Positions 34,960 to 47,389 of a stretch of 64,000 bases of DNA are shown here, in pieces. The translations under genes and the position numbers were made by a program. Under the pieces are notes generated by a model. That model saw only the letters and a list, made by a program, of their open reading frames with translations. It had not been told where the DNA came from and made no database searches. This DNA is from Druceiella hillmani (taxonomy: Eukaryota > Arthropoda > Insecta > Lepidoptera > Hepialidae). The stretch is taken from NCBI GenBank assembly GCA_039881145.1, contig JAYKKI010000006.1:16154501-16218500 (forward strand), read 5' to 3'. Numbering within the stretch: position 1 is the stretch's first letter; each line of letters starts with the position of its first letter.

Positions 34960-35889
34960 CTGGTGATAAATTTCAATAGTAAACATTAATGGTGTGTTTT
35001 TTATTACTAAGGTTATTACTTCACAGTTTGAAAATATTAAATCCAAATTGAAATTGCTAGCAGGCCATATAAAAATTATCATTGTATCTATATAATCCCC
35101 CTGCCGCTTAATGAGCTTAACTTATATATAGGATAATTGACTTCCTTTCAAAACATTATAAACCAACAAAAATAAACTTGTCAGGGTTTCTATTGTATTC
35201 TTATGTCGTATGTTATAAAACTAATAGTACCATACTTATGTCTGTAAAATGACAGCTTTTAGCTTATGGAAATGAAACAGGAACTCAAGTGGCTAAATTA
35301 TAGTATTGGTGGCCATCTTCTTGGTCACCAAATTCACGGTCAACAATAATTATTTTTTAGGGTTCTATGCTCCCAAATTAAAAAAATGAAATCCTTATAA
35401 GATCACTCACATAGCTGGCTGTCTATCCATCCGTCACTACCGATTTTTTCAAAAACTATCTGACATAGAAACTTGAAATTGGCATAGTAATCTTACTAAC
35501 CCATATATTTTTTTAAATAATAAGGGGTTAATAAAATACACCAAAGTTTTTTTACTATACTTTAAAATACACCAAACTTTTTTAAAAAGTGAGATATCCC
35601 ATTGAAAACGGCTTGTTACGAGTAATAAAAAAATTTTTTTTATTAATTTAAATTACAAAATTACAATTTAATTTAAATTACACATTTAAAAATATACTTT
35701 AAAAAATAAACATTTTCCCTTATTTCCAAAACTACTGAAACAATCATGAGGAAAATATGGCTGATAAAACCTGACAAACTGCAGAGCTAAATAAAAATAT
35801 GAGTGATAAACTACGGAGACTATTCTAGATCTTATAATTTTGAAGTTTTCATCATGTTTTTAAACAGATATAGTAGGTAATATATTTAA

Positions 35890-35890
<1 letters not shown>
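34960..35890. other. Upstream of the first seen exon
   Basis: AT-rich. No signal-peptide exon or promoter element could be supported. Confidence 0.4.

Positions 35891-35929
<39 letters not shown>
35891..35929. repeat. AT microsatellite
   Basis: Pure (TA)n run at the left edge of the 97-bp array. Confidence 0.95.
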
Positions 35930-35932
<3 letters not shown>

Positions 35933-36054
35933 CGGAATCTTTGTTGTGCAAGTTTTACTCTTCCTTCAAATGTTTATAAGTGTCTAGATATATATATATA
36001 TACAAGTTCTACTTTTACTTGACAGGTTTTTTAGTTTAACAAAAATACGAGGTA
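35930..36054. repeat. 97-bp tandem array, part 1
   Basis: Just over one unit: ggaatctttgttgtgcaagt, tacttgacaggttttttag, ending aaaaatacgagg then TA where the pogo element begins. Confidence 0.8.
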
Positions 36055-38387
36055 GGGAAAAGCGGGGTACAGTGAAACACTTTATTTTTAGATACAATCT
36101 CAAACAATAAATAAACGATTAATTACAAATTTTTACAGCTTAATTAATAGCATGAGATGTTGACTACCAAAATTCATCTCAATTTTGGCAAAATCACCAA
36201 TAGTGTTTTGGTACTAAGGTTTTTTAAAAAAGTGGGAATTGATCCACTGGGGCACAGCATCTGGTTTACATCGGATTTACTTATGGAGTACTGTGGACCT
36301 TGGGGCACCAACAAGTGAATTAACACATGAAATTACCATTCTATTTTACCTGGGTAACAATGGACTGATGCAATGTGTTAAATAAAATATTTATTTAATT
36401 AATACTTTTATTTAATCAACATCATAATATTTTGGCCTTTGATAAATTTTTATCAGCCTGGTAATTCTCTTAAAATCACAAAATTATGTAATTTGACCTT
36501 AAAACTATTGTATACCTATTAAAATTATTTTTTAAAACATTTTAATTGGAGTAGTCAACCCAAATAAACTAAAAGATAAAGTTTCATTATAATAAAAAAC
36601 AAATCTTTTAATTTTCATTAACTGCAAGGTGGTAATAAATCAGTCTGTTGACATCACAATAATTATTTTAAGTTCAGTATTCTAATTTATAAATAGTCGA
36701 CAAAAATATACATAAATCTTATAATAACAGAAAACTTAAAAGAGAACAAGAAAAATCAACGTAAATTCAAACGATAAAGGTCAATATTGAATTATAGACC
36801 TGTTGTCTTCGTTTGGTTTCACCAGAGTCAGGTGAGAGTAAAATCACTTTAATATCTTTTAAAGGTACTGAAGCTATATCTGGAACATCTGGTCTTGACT
36901 TTAAGACACTTTCTCAAAAAATGAATATTGAAATCTGTTCTTTTTCTAGGATTACACATCATCCGATTGTCAATAGCAGTGTTATAATCCGTTTTAAAAG
37001 GCTTAAAAATTACAACACCTAATAGTTGCAGTTCCCTGTTGAATGAGGAGGAACTGTATGGATGGTAACACCATTTTCTTGAGCTAAATTGATTACTGCT
37101 ATGCAAATATTTGCTTCGTAATTGTTCATGATCAGTAGTGATGGATTTTCTTTGGTACTTTGAATGTAGTCGATATAGTGCTGCATAATTTATACCAGCT
37201 GTTTATCCAGCCTGAGAGGTTAACAAACCCTGAAGTTCCTGTTGGAGCTCCAGAAAGTATGTTATGCTTAAAATGTATGTGTTCATCATCATGGGTGGAA
37301 GATCATTGCATAGTGCATTGACTATGTTGTTACAAGTGTCCCTTTTTCACCACTTGTGACCTTACTCAGTTGCTTTTGCCTTCTAACAGCTAATACTTTA
37401 CTTGATTTTTGGCCAGTCATTGTATTAGTTTAATCCAAAATAAAAAAATTTTGTACCATTCCTAAATGATTTGTTCCTCAATATCGCTGTTTCCAGGTTA
37501 TAAAAAAATCTGTTCACTTTTTATCTATTAAATGCAGTAGTTCTACTGAGGCTACAGCCCTCAGACGTTCGGAGACTCATAATTGTATGATGTTTTCGAA
37601 AGCGATGGCAATCTTATATGCCAGCTGTCTAATTTCTGTTGGAGTTAGACAATAGAACATTTGACTACATGCAATAATATATTCAACTAGTGACTGTTCC
37701 TGCTCCTCAGTGAAGATTTTGTTGACTCCATAATTAGGTGTGAGTCGACTGTGACTACCATTTCCTGTCATTTTTTGAAAATAGCTCTGAAGAGGATAAG
37801 GAGGGAATATTTTGTAATTTAGCTATTTTCCTAATTTTTTTACCGTCTAAAATTAGGTCAATGGCACTTTTCATCTGTTCCTCGGTGGTGTAACCAATAT
37901 TGGTCTTTCTTTTCCCATTACGAGCCATGTTGTTAGTTTGAAGCAATTACCAAATTAAGTGTGGTTAATGCTTAACAGTTCGGGGCACAGTGGACTGCGG
38001 TCCACTGTACTCCAACAAGAAATAATGCACTGTTCACCAACACACTATATTTGAAAGCCTAACACATTTTTGTAATTAACATAACTTGTATGAAAAGTCA
38101 AAGACTTTATTTCGAGAGGTTCTTAGACTGTTATATATGCAGCGTAATAATATTTAAACAATTCTTAACAGTTTGCTGTAATAAAATTCAATATACACAA
38201 GAAAAAAAATAGATTTGGCATTTACATAAAGCGTGATGGTGGCAACACGTCTTACGAGTACTGGTGGGGGGGAGACGTAAGGATTAGATGGCGCAATTTG
38301 TCTGTTTAATGGGTGAGTAGCTAATAGACTAAGTGATATACATGTTGATCCACTGTATAACACAGTCCATTGTACCCCGCCTTTCCC
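36055..38387 (-). mobile_element. pogo-type transposon, both ends preserved
   Basis: Terminal inverted repeats GGGAAAAGCGGGGTACAGTG (36055-36074) and its near-perfect complement at 38368-38387, with TA on both outer sides (36053-36054, 38388-38389). Deleting the element with one TA rejoins the tandem-array sequence, which confirms the insertion. Subterminal ggggcaca / tccactg motifs recur near both ends. Length is 2333 bp, close to complete pogo or Tigger elements. It carries a decayed transposase on the - strand. Confidence 0.92.
36849..37928 (-). pseudogene. pogo/Tigger-type (CENP-B-like) transposase, decayed
   Basis: The start is MARNGKRKTNIGYTTEEQMK at 37928. Next come DLILDGKKIRKIAKLQNIP (helix-turn-helix), HSRLTPNYGVNKIFTEEQEQ and the CENP-B-type second helix-turn-helix (LVEYIIACSQMFYCLTPTEI, RQLAYKIAI). 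The middle is decayed or deleted. DDE remnants are NPSLLIMNNYEANI, where the family has MDN, and QLLGVVIFKPFKTDYNTAID, where the family has LD-G. Two catalytic Asp positions are therefore replaced, and stops and frameshifts are present. Inactive. Pogo transposases bind their TIRs through these DNA-binding domains and insert at TA. Confidence 0.88.
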
Positions 38388-38727
38388 TACCTTTAAACGT
38401 TTGTAAGTACCTAATTATACAGGAATCCTTATTGTGTAAGTTCTACTCTTGCTTGAAAGTTTTTACAGTTTAATAAAAATACTGAGGACTACTGAAGTAC
38501 TCAGTACTTTTATAAGTAAGTATAGTGCCTAAATTTATAAGAATCCTTATTGTGCATGTTCTACTCTTACTTACACTTTTTTTTAATTTAATGGTAATAT
38601 TAAGTACTTTTAAATATTTATAATTGCCTAAATATATACAGAATCCTTGTTATGCAAGTTCTACTCTTACTTGGTAGGTTTTTTTAGTTTATTGTAAATA
38701 CTAAATACCTTCAAAAGTTTCAAAGTG
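38388..38727. repeat. 97-bp tandem array, part 2
   Basis: Three units, each with gaatccttattgtg, aagttctactcttacttg, and cctaa-ata. It ends at gtg where the long-TIR element starts. Confidence 0.85.
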
Positions 38728-41001
38728 TCTGTACTCCATTCAATTTGAAAAGAGAATATTTGTAAACAATTATATTTGACAGTTCAGGTAATTTCAATTA
38801 TATTTGACAGTTCAGTAAACCTTTTTCTTACGTTCACGTTAGTAATTTCATGTGGATTTCTTTGGTATATACGATAAAAAAATATATTTTTTTTAGTGTG
38901 CATATTTACATGGTATACATATGTAACTTAGATTATGTAGGTTATATTTTATATTTAAGAGAAATTCAGATAAGTAAGGTGAAAAAAAAGTTCAAACAAT
39001 TTATAAGTATTATATAAAAAAAAATATAATCAAATAATACCAAAAATTTCGATAGAAATAGTAGTTTACAACCAAAAATTTCGATAGAAATAGTAGTTAA
39101 ACAGAAAATTATTACAAAGTAATCACAAATAGTATTACAGAACATATCATTTATGTTACAACATAATCGTACGTACCCGCATTGCTTGTCCTCAAAACAA
39201 AAACTATTAATTTAGTTTTACCAAACATACATATCCGAATGGAGAGTAAAAGTTTACTTATCTGTTAAACTGATGATTTTATGAAAGTCGGACGAAAGTA
39301 CGGTTTTAAAATAATATTATTAAGTAAGTTTCAAGGGTAATACCGTTCTTGTCGTTCTAATATCTATTCAAATATTTTTCAGATTATTCAAGTAGTATAA
39401 AAATTAACATAGGTATGTCAGTTTGAAATAAATATTTAATTATTTGTCGAAGACTTTGAGATGAGATTACATTTTTTAAGGTATACATTACATTTTTTGA
39501 CATACATATATTACTTTTTAAACTATTTGTACCAAATTACAAACGTAGATGTATGTTTTTTTTTCAGAATAATATTTCTATTATTTTATGTTCCGCTTAG
39601 CACACTATGAGTTTTATTTTTGCAAGACTATTAAAATACGTCATGACGAATCACTGCAAATGTGTTGTAATATATATAAAAACAATCAAGGCTGTGTTTT
39701 TGAGTATTAGCGTAGGGTAATTCAGTATGATATGGTCTGTCCGATGAAACCGCCAACCGAAAAAATTTACTGTCTTTGCTCTAGATGTTATAAACTAAGG
39801 ATTGGAAAGCGATTGCTACTTGAATGTGTACATTACTAGTACTTTAGTACATTGATATTTGATGTTGTAGTGTTAATATTTTTAAAATTCATTGTTTTTA
39901 CTGTTTTTTCGTTGAATAAAATAACCTGTCGATAACATATACTCAAATCGAATAACAAATTCATAAGTGACACTAAATTTAGATTCCAGATTATACTTTC
40001 CAGATTATGTTTATATATCTGATAATCTTAAAAATGACAGAGTTATTTAAGATGTTTTAATGATGCTGAAGAATCTTACTTCTGAATGGGTTCAAGAAGA
40101 ACTACCATCAATAGTGCCTTCAAGCTCAAGATCTAATAAAGATGGTCACAAAATGAAGCAGCAAAAAGGCAATCCTTGTGGCAAGAAAATGAAGAAACAA
40201 GAAACAGAAAGAAAAAACTCACATGAGAAAAAGAAAAAGTAATGAAAAAGACGAAGGAAGAAGAAAAATGACCCAGAAATTAAACGGCCATCTTATCCTT
40301 ACATGGGCGGCCAACTTATAATGGATATTAATATTAACGCTTATTCTAACGTTTTTGAAATAAATATTTCTAGCATTAAGAATAATCAATGAAAGTATAC
40401 ATGAAAATCAGAGTAAAAGATTAGTTTTTACAAAAAACATTATCCTAAAGTACGTGTATAATTTGTAGGTTACACTGGAAAATATTGTAGTACCAACACT
40501 TATTTCCAAACAAAATAACATGTTACAATGTTTGTTTAGTTATCTGTATATGAAATATAACATAAGTATATCGATGTATAATGCATTCAAATCTAGAAAC
40601 ATAGCAGCGTTAGCTAGCACATTGTCGCTATCTCACTCTAATGTGCTATAAAATTTATGAGTGGCATATATGCTCTGGGCATTTTCAGCGTGAAAATTTC
40701 AATTATTTTTGACGAAATGTTTGAAATGCCTGCTAATTTCGCAAAAGAAAATGGAAGGTTTTTACTGCGTAAAATTTCACAATTAGTATCAGTAAAATAA
40801 TGGTGTAATACTTGTATTAATATTTATTAATATTTTTTATAGTGAAACTTTCTGAAGTTAATGTTTTGACTATGTATATACTTTAACAATACTCTGGGTA
40901 TAGTGCAATGAATCAAATATTATATTTGTGTCAACCATATTTTAACTGTCAAAATTGATTGTGATATAAAAATTCTCTCTTGAAATTGAATGGACTGCAG
41001 A
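38728..41001. mobile_element. Unclassified DNA transposon with long inverted ends
   Basis: The left end (38728-38788, tctgtactccattcaatttg...) is matched in reverse by the right end (about 40942-41001, ...aaattgaatggactgcaga). Similarity runs over about 55 bp to a shared tttgacagtt. It splits the tandem array between parts 2 and 3. Inside, the only notable ORF is the lysine-rich one at 40060-40242 (+; EWVQEELPSIVPSSSRSNKD, then GKKMKKQETERKNSHEKKKK), not recognised. Local duplications occur at 38768-38816 and 39050-39105. The target duplication is not obvious. Confidence 0.7.
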
Positions 41002-41645
41002 TACACACGGAATCCTTGTTGTGCAAGTTTTACTCTTACTTGACAGTTTTTTTAGTTTACTAGAAATACTAAGTATCTTGAAATATTTATGTCCCTAAAT
41101 ATATACAGAACCCTTGTTGGACAAGTTCTACTGTTACTTGACAGTTTTTTAATTTAATACAAATACTAAGTACCTTTAAATATTAATAAGTGCCTAAATA
41201 TATATGGAATCTTTGTTGTACAAGTTCTACTCCTACTTGACAGTTCTTTAAATTAATAGAAATACTCAGTACCTTTAAATGTTTGTAAGTGCCTAAATAT
41301 GTAGGAATCCTTATTGTGCAAGTTCTACTCTCACTTGACAGTATTTTTAGTTTAATAGAAATTCTAAATACCTTTAAATATTTATAAGCGCCTAAATATA
41401 AAGGGATCTTGTTGTACAAGTTCTATTCGTACTTGACAGTTTTTTTAGTTAAATAGAAATACTAAGTACCTTTATATATTTATAAGTGTCTAAATATATA
41501 AGAAACCTCATTTTTATAAGTTCTATTCTTACTTGACAGTTTTTAGTTTTATAGAAATACTAAGTACCTTTAAATATTTATAAGTGCTTAAATATATATG
41601 GAATCGTTTTTGTGCAGGTCCTATGCTTACTTGACATGTATTTTA
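41002..41645. repeat. 97-bp tandem array, part 3
   Basis: Seven units of 95-100 bp, marked by tacttgacag at about 41036, 41131, 41235, 41333, 41430, 41528 and 41629. Divergence between units is about 10-20%, so the array is older than its two insertions or has not been homogenised. Confidence 0.9.
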
Positions 41646-41872
41646 AATGAACGATGAGCGAGTTATATGTGAACTATTCTAACTCTTATCAAATAATATT
41701 GTACTGATTGTTTAAGTGTAACTTTGGTACTAATTCTTTATGTGATTTTATTAATATCAAAAAGCATGAAAATTTAATAAAATCTGGTAAACATCCATAA
41801 ACAACCATCAGCATAGTTAGTAGCCTTCAAATTCTTCATACAACTTTAAAAATGAATTGGTCTTGACATATG

Positions 41873-42373
41873 GAGTGCGTTCCACTAGGTGATCTCAACG
41901 CTTACTCTATCGTTCCACTTGACATCACCAGTGGCATCACCTTCCAGTTGGCGGATTTTGACACATTGATATATGAAGTTTACATAAATCAATTTGTATA
42001 GTCTTTTAAAATTAAAGATGGTGACAAAGTGATTCTCACTTCATGCAGCTCTGAGAAGTACACAATAAAAGTAAATGTTACACAAAAAGGCGCAAAACCT
42101 GCTAACAATCATCAACATTTTATTGAAATTAAATTGCACTTTTGTAATTAATGTAAATGTAAATTATTATCTAATGATTAATACATAGAAAAAAATACAA
42201 TGCTACGATCTTTTAATTTTTCTCCAACCCCCGTCCTTTCCTCATATTTATGAATACACATTGTTCATAACTCGTTCCACTTGAACTGATAGGTACATTG
42301 ATGACAAGCTAGTGGAATGGGTATGATCACGGTTGTGGGTGTGAGTGGTGCGAATGGCTAGTGGAACGTACTC
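41873..42373. mobile_element. Short TIR element (MITE), 501 bp
   Basis: Inverted ends gagtgcgttccactag and ctagtggaacgtactc. The GC-richer termini contain further gttccact / agtggaac repeats. No coding capacity. Possible target duplication ttga; class uncertain (hAT-like length and ends). Confidence 0.7.
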
Positions 42374-44499
42374 TTGATGGAATTTTGAAAATCTTTCTAG
42401 ATACATAATTGTATTTCAGTCTTATTGATCTCTGGGGTCTTTTCTATAGGGGGTCATTCTAATTCAGTTAGGGGAATGTATAATATTATTACATTATCAT
42501 GACATTTATGAGAGTGCTTTAACTAAAGTAATATTTATTAATTATTAATATTTAATATTTATAATTTAACTAAAGTAATTATATTCAAAGTAATATTTAA
42601 AATATAATAATTTTTTGGTTTAATTATTTTTTTTTTTAAATTTACATTTTTTTTAACTGACGCTACTCGATTAAAGTTTAAAGTTACCGGCAAAATGAAA
42701 TGAATAGCTCGCATTCTTCAATGTTGCTGTATAACAAGCAATGTGGACACAAATATTTATCTGAAAGCAAATGTAACATAAATAAAATGTAATAAAATAA
42801 AGAGGAGTGATCTTAACTAAATTGAAACCCCGTTGGTATGAAAACAAAAATACAGATTTAATTTATCAAAACAATAACGCCAAAATAGAACCATTGGAAT
42901 TAGCTAGATGTTACAACGGAAAAGGTAAGAAATGGAAGTGGCCACTTCTCATAAGTTCATATACCAAAACAAAAAATGGCTTTCATATATTTAGCAGATG
43001 TCATATATTATCACCGCAGATCCTAATATATTATATAAGGGTATAACAAACATTTCATATACTGCTTTTGATCAATTTTTAAATTTGTTTTTTATAGGTA
43101 ATTGGCCACTTCAGCTAGTTTGGATTGCCTATAATTGAGTAATCTCTAAGTTCAGTGGGAAATATTAGCCATTACTATCATTTAACTAACTGGTTTCATG
43201 GCTTTTTTTATGCCTGCCAATGAAAGAAAAGGTACTTTAGTGTAAAATCGATGTTACAGTTTTATAGGATGATATTGGTTCAGCAAAGGCTAAAAAGTCA
43301 CAAAACATGTAATTATCATTATGGAAACAAGAGTAAAATGAAACTATTGTAGGAGGATATTGTGCAAAGCTTAAGAATCTGTTAAAAGTTAACAAATTAC
43401 ACTGATGGTGAAAGTGGATACTAATTTAGATAATTGAAAAAAAAACCTAATGATTTTTCAAGAACACATGGGAGGAGCATATAAAAGAACAGATATAAAA
43501 AATTAAATTCTATCAAAAACAAATTCTGTTCAATTACAAATTCAATAGAAGCCGAGATGAAAGCCTGGTTCTAAAAATAAATTTAAGAATTTGGCTTCAC
43601 ACTTCAGATGTTTCAGATGTTCATATGTTTGCTACATGCAAAACACTCTCGAGGATCTACGACTTCAAATAATTCGGTTTAATAACCAGTATAAGAGCAT
43701 CACTGAAGACCTCAGGTAAAGATCATGTCATCTGGCAAAACTCCTCTCGTATGAAAGAAGTTCATAACATATAGTTTAATTTCATCTTTTAGTTGTAATT
43801 AACCCATATGTATAGTTTATCCAATAAATATAAATAAAAGTTGACTTGTAATATTTGTTTTAGGATCCTTAAATAAATATTGTCTCATTTTAAGCAGCTC
43901 TGCAAGGTTATTGTTTATGTTATTCGACATAAATATTTCAATTCAGTCAACTTTGTTATTTCCTGCTGGTCAGAGCTTTTACAGTTTATTTACTTTAATT
44001 CTACTTGTACAAGTTTAATAACTGGAAAACTGTCATCTGTAATGGGTGACAACTGTAAAGACAAGTGTTGATAGCAAACAACTGAATACAAGAGTGTCTT
44101 CCGTATGACGAATGTCCCTTTTATGTTATAGTTCAATGGATTCATTTTATAATTAATTAATTTTTAAATATAATTCTTAATGGTGCCATTAGTGTTCGAT
44201 TTCAAATGTAATGTGTGGTTAGACAGTTAGAGTCGTCGTATAACACTTCCTCACAAGCGGCAGGCTTTTTCTTTACCTGTGGTGAAGAAGGATATGGTAG
44301 ATTTTTCAGAATTTTCGGACTACATCTGCGGACTTTTCTTAAAATTATTCTTTATTTCATTAAAATGCAACCAATCATGAAGTAGGTAGGTATGGATATA
44401 AAGATGTGTTTGTTGGTATTTATTTCATTGGGTTTTAATGGCTGATTTTCGTTCAATAGTACCTTCAGTTGATGGATTTGGCTCGTAGTTAGTTTTTGT
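42374..44499. other. AT-rich stretch without recognisable genes
   Basis: Open short frames such as 42807-43046 show no known motif. It may include the decayed 3' end of the neighbouring Ty3/gypsy copy, but no LTR was found. Confidence 0.4.
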
Positions 44500-44503
44500 A
44501 GTC

Positions 44504-45330
44504 TTAAGGGTTTGAATTAATTTTTATGGTGATATTGGTGATCTCTAATGCTAGCAGTTTAATGGACTGCCCTATTAATTTATTTTGTACATTGTAAACT
44601 TTATTGTTCTTTGTCATTATGTTGTAACCGATGGGCAGTTTCATCAGGTAGGTTCCTTGAATGGACTTATGATTATCTTTTTGGCATGTTAGTGTTATTT
44701 TGGTTTGTTTGGGAAACATTTCCAGATAGTTTTGATAATCCAGTTGACAGCTAGTTAACAGTCGATGTTATTATTTCATGGATGCAATCAGGATGTTGAA
44801 TGTTATGTGTAAGATCCAAGTTCTATGATATCATAAATATCCCTAATGTTGGCGTGATCGCTTAGTGTCATCTGTTTGTCTGAATAAATATTTTTTATTG
44901 TTTTTATTATGTATGCTGGCTGCGGGTAATAAATTGTGGTGTGCGATAGAGAGATGCAAGAATGTGATTACATTTTCTATATTGTTTAGTAGTGTAGTTT
45001 AGTTAAATTATACAGGTTAATTAAATTGATGACTTCAAGGAGTATAAAGTTTGTTAAATTCATATTTTTTATTATTTCATTAATTTTGGATTTTTTTTCT
45101 TTTCAAATTCTTTTTAAAATTCAGTTGAATTTTTTTATTAACACTTAATTTAGACTTATTCCATTATTCATTTCATAAGACAATCAATTTTGATTTCTTT
45201 GTACTGTACTTATACGTTCATTATAGAATTTTGCATCTTCTTGGACTAAATTTCTTGTAATTTCTTTAATTATCATTCTTAGGCCGTTTACTAATCCACA
45301 GCAGATTCTACTTTTGCTAATTGTATATTA
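44504..45330 (-). pseudogene. env-like region of the gypsy copy
   Basis: An open part at 44719-44504 includes a KGTYLMKLPIGY-like segment typical of the C-terminal half of insect gypsy envelope proteins. Upstream (to about 45330) are helical stretches with broken frames. The same region recurs on the + strand at 51120-51480. The assignment rests on element order and weak similarity. Multiple stops are present. Confidence 0.5.
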
Positions 45331-46429
45331 TTTATCCTATATTAATTTTAATCGTTTAGTTAAGTTGTGAGTGTTAGAATAAGCCATATATAAAGGGTTA
45401 TGTATTCGGGTTCGTGCATTAACTTATGATTCTGTTACCATAATCTTTTTCTTCAATAATTCTGTATTTAAGTAATGTAAGAAAGTATGAACTGTTAGTT
45501 TTAGTTTTAAGTTTCCGAGTTTAAATGGTTTTATTCCGGGATTGCTATTAAGGGGTGTAAGTTTCATTTCCTCCGCTTTTATCAAAAGAAGGATCCTGTA
45601 ACTAGAATTTTTCTTTAGTGTTGTGTCTCTGGATGTTACTATTACGAATTTCTTGAGTTTTTTCGTTTGTTATTTTTAAATCTTGGTTTATTTAAAATAT
45701 TACTTTTCGAGCCATGTATCTGGGTTGTAATTTTTATTTAACTTTTTATAGGTCTCAGCATATAGAATTTCCATTAAATTTGTATGGTTCATGTACATGC
45801 TCTAACAATGTGGAGTATTCCACACCAATAATGCTATTAGATTGTGGATAACCAACAGTGATATAGTGAGTACTTATTTTATGTACTTCAGTGAATTCAG
45901 TTAGAGGGAGGTTTTGAATTCGGACCCTTATCCATTGTTATGTTAAGAGATTATATTTACTGTTGGAGGCGATTTTAAACCTACGATTAGACTATGACAC
46001 TTTGGTGTAAGCAATCTATGTATACGTCGAGGTCTGTGTGTGAACCACACTGTCTTCACTTGTGACACTTGGTTCAGTGTCGCATCACATTCAGTGGTAG
46101 TTTAGTTGAATTGCTGGTTTTGGCATCTTAATAATATTAAAATAATATTGTTCTAGAGTGGTTAGCAACTGTAAGGGATTGTGCCTTTTTCGCCCCTCTA
46201 AATTTCCATATCAATAATTTTTTCAGAAAGACAGTTCTGTCAGAGTAATGGAGCTAACTTATAAAGTTTCCGTTTTTTTCTTGTGAAATAAATGTATTGT
46301 AATGATCAATATGCCATTTTTAATACATATTCTTTCATAGTCATGAAGTTTCCGTAAGGTTATTACTAATTATTTTTAATTTTAATTAAAAAAATATGAT
46401 TTGGGTCTTCATATTCCAATTAGTGTCAT

Positions 46430-46800
46430 AGTCTATAAGGGTCTTACGTATGCATATTTCGAAAATGTCATACACGCAATCATTGTCGTAGTCTATACGG
46501 GTCTTAAATGATACGCTTGTGCATATTTCGAAAATGTATCTATTATTGTTAAAAATTTGTTTTTTCCTATAGTGAATGTATCCATGACTTTGAATGGTTT
46601 TGTGGGAATCAGAACGTGTTATATTACTTGTTTGTTAGGGTTTCTCTCATATTTATTTAGTTTATAAATTTCACAGTTTTTAATAATATCTATTATTTTC
46701 CAGTGTATGTTTGGCCAATAGTAATTTTATTTTACCTGCTGGATAATTTCCGAAATTTTGTGATATACTTTAATTATCCTATATTGTTCTTCTGGGTTAG
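46430..46800 (-). pseudogene. Integrase of the gypsy copy
   Basis: The - strand gives YYWPNIHWKIIDIIKNCEIY (zinc-binding region, with the first Cys of CxxC kept and the second replaced), KYERNPNKQ, IPTKPFKVMDTF, then FLTIIDTFSKYAQAYHL with the first catalytic Asp. A local duplication of about 75 bp (46432-46541) repeats the TFSKYA segment. The rest of the catalytic core is not readable. Confidence 0.8.
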
Positions 46801-47389
46801 TTACATTCATTAAATCGGTTTGACAAAGTAGTAAATTATATGCATTTCATCGATATGGCATATTTTCATCGATATGGCATATTTACTGTATGGTTTTATG
46901 TTTTCTTTTAATAATTTAATTATCTCTTTTTCAATATTATGAATAAAATTTGTCATGTAAACAGTGTTAATGTCAATTTGTGCTAAAATTGTTTTCTATT
47001 AGGGAATGAATTTATAGTTTTTATTTCTGCGGGAGAGTGATACAAATGTAATTTTCAACTATTGTTCAAATTGGTTTATAGGGTTTTCCAAAATAGGTAT
47101 GGGGTTCTTGATGTTGGTATATATCGTTTTTTATTCATTTTGGAGTATATCTCCTAGATCAGATAATTGTGGTAGATCAGTCATATTAGCTATTAGAAAC
47201 ATGTTGTCGTCAGCGACATTCTCATCTGAGGTTGTTAGACCGGAATGAATTGGGGAATTATTGTTATTATTAATATCTATTTTGGAAAGGGCTTCATGCA
47301 GACAGCATTAGTGTTTTGTTTTCGCTTTTTGTACATGACTTAATAGTTGAATTCTTCTAATCTAAGTCGCCTTCTAACTAACCGAGAAT

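Noticed and set aside
41183..41419. ORF on the - strand with repeated LGTYKHLKVL-like segments
   Set aside because: It lies within the 97-bp tandem array; the repeat explains it.
42807..43046. 79-codon + strand ORF as a gene
   Set aside because: No recognised motif, no splice or neighbour support; composition is not distinct from background.
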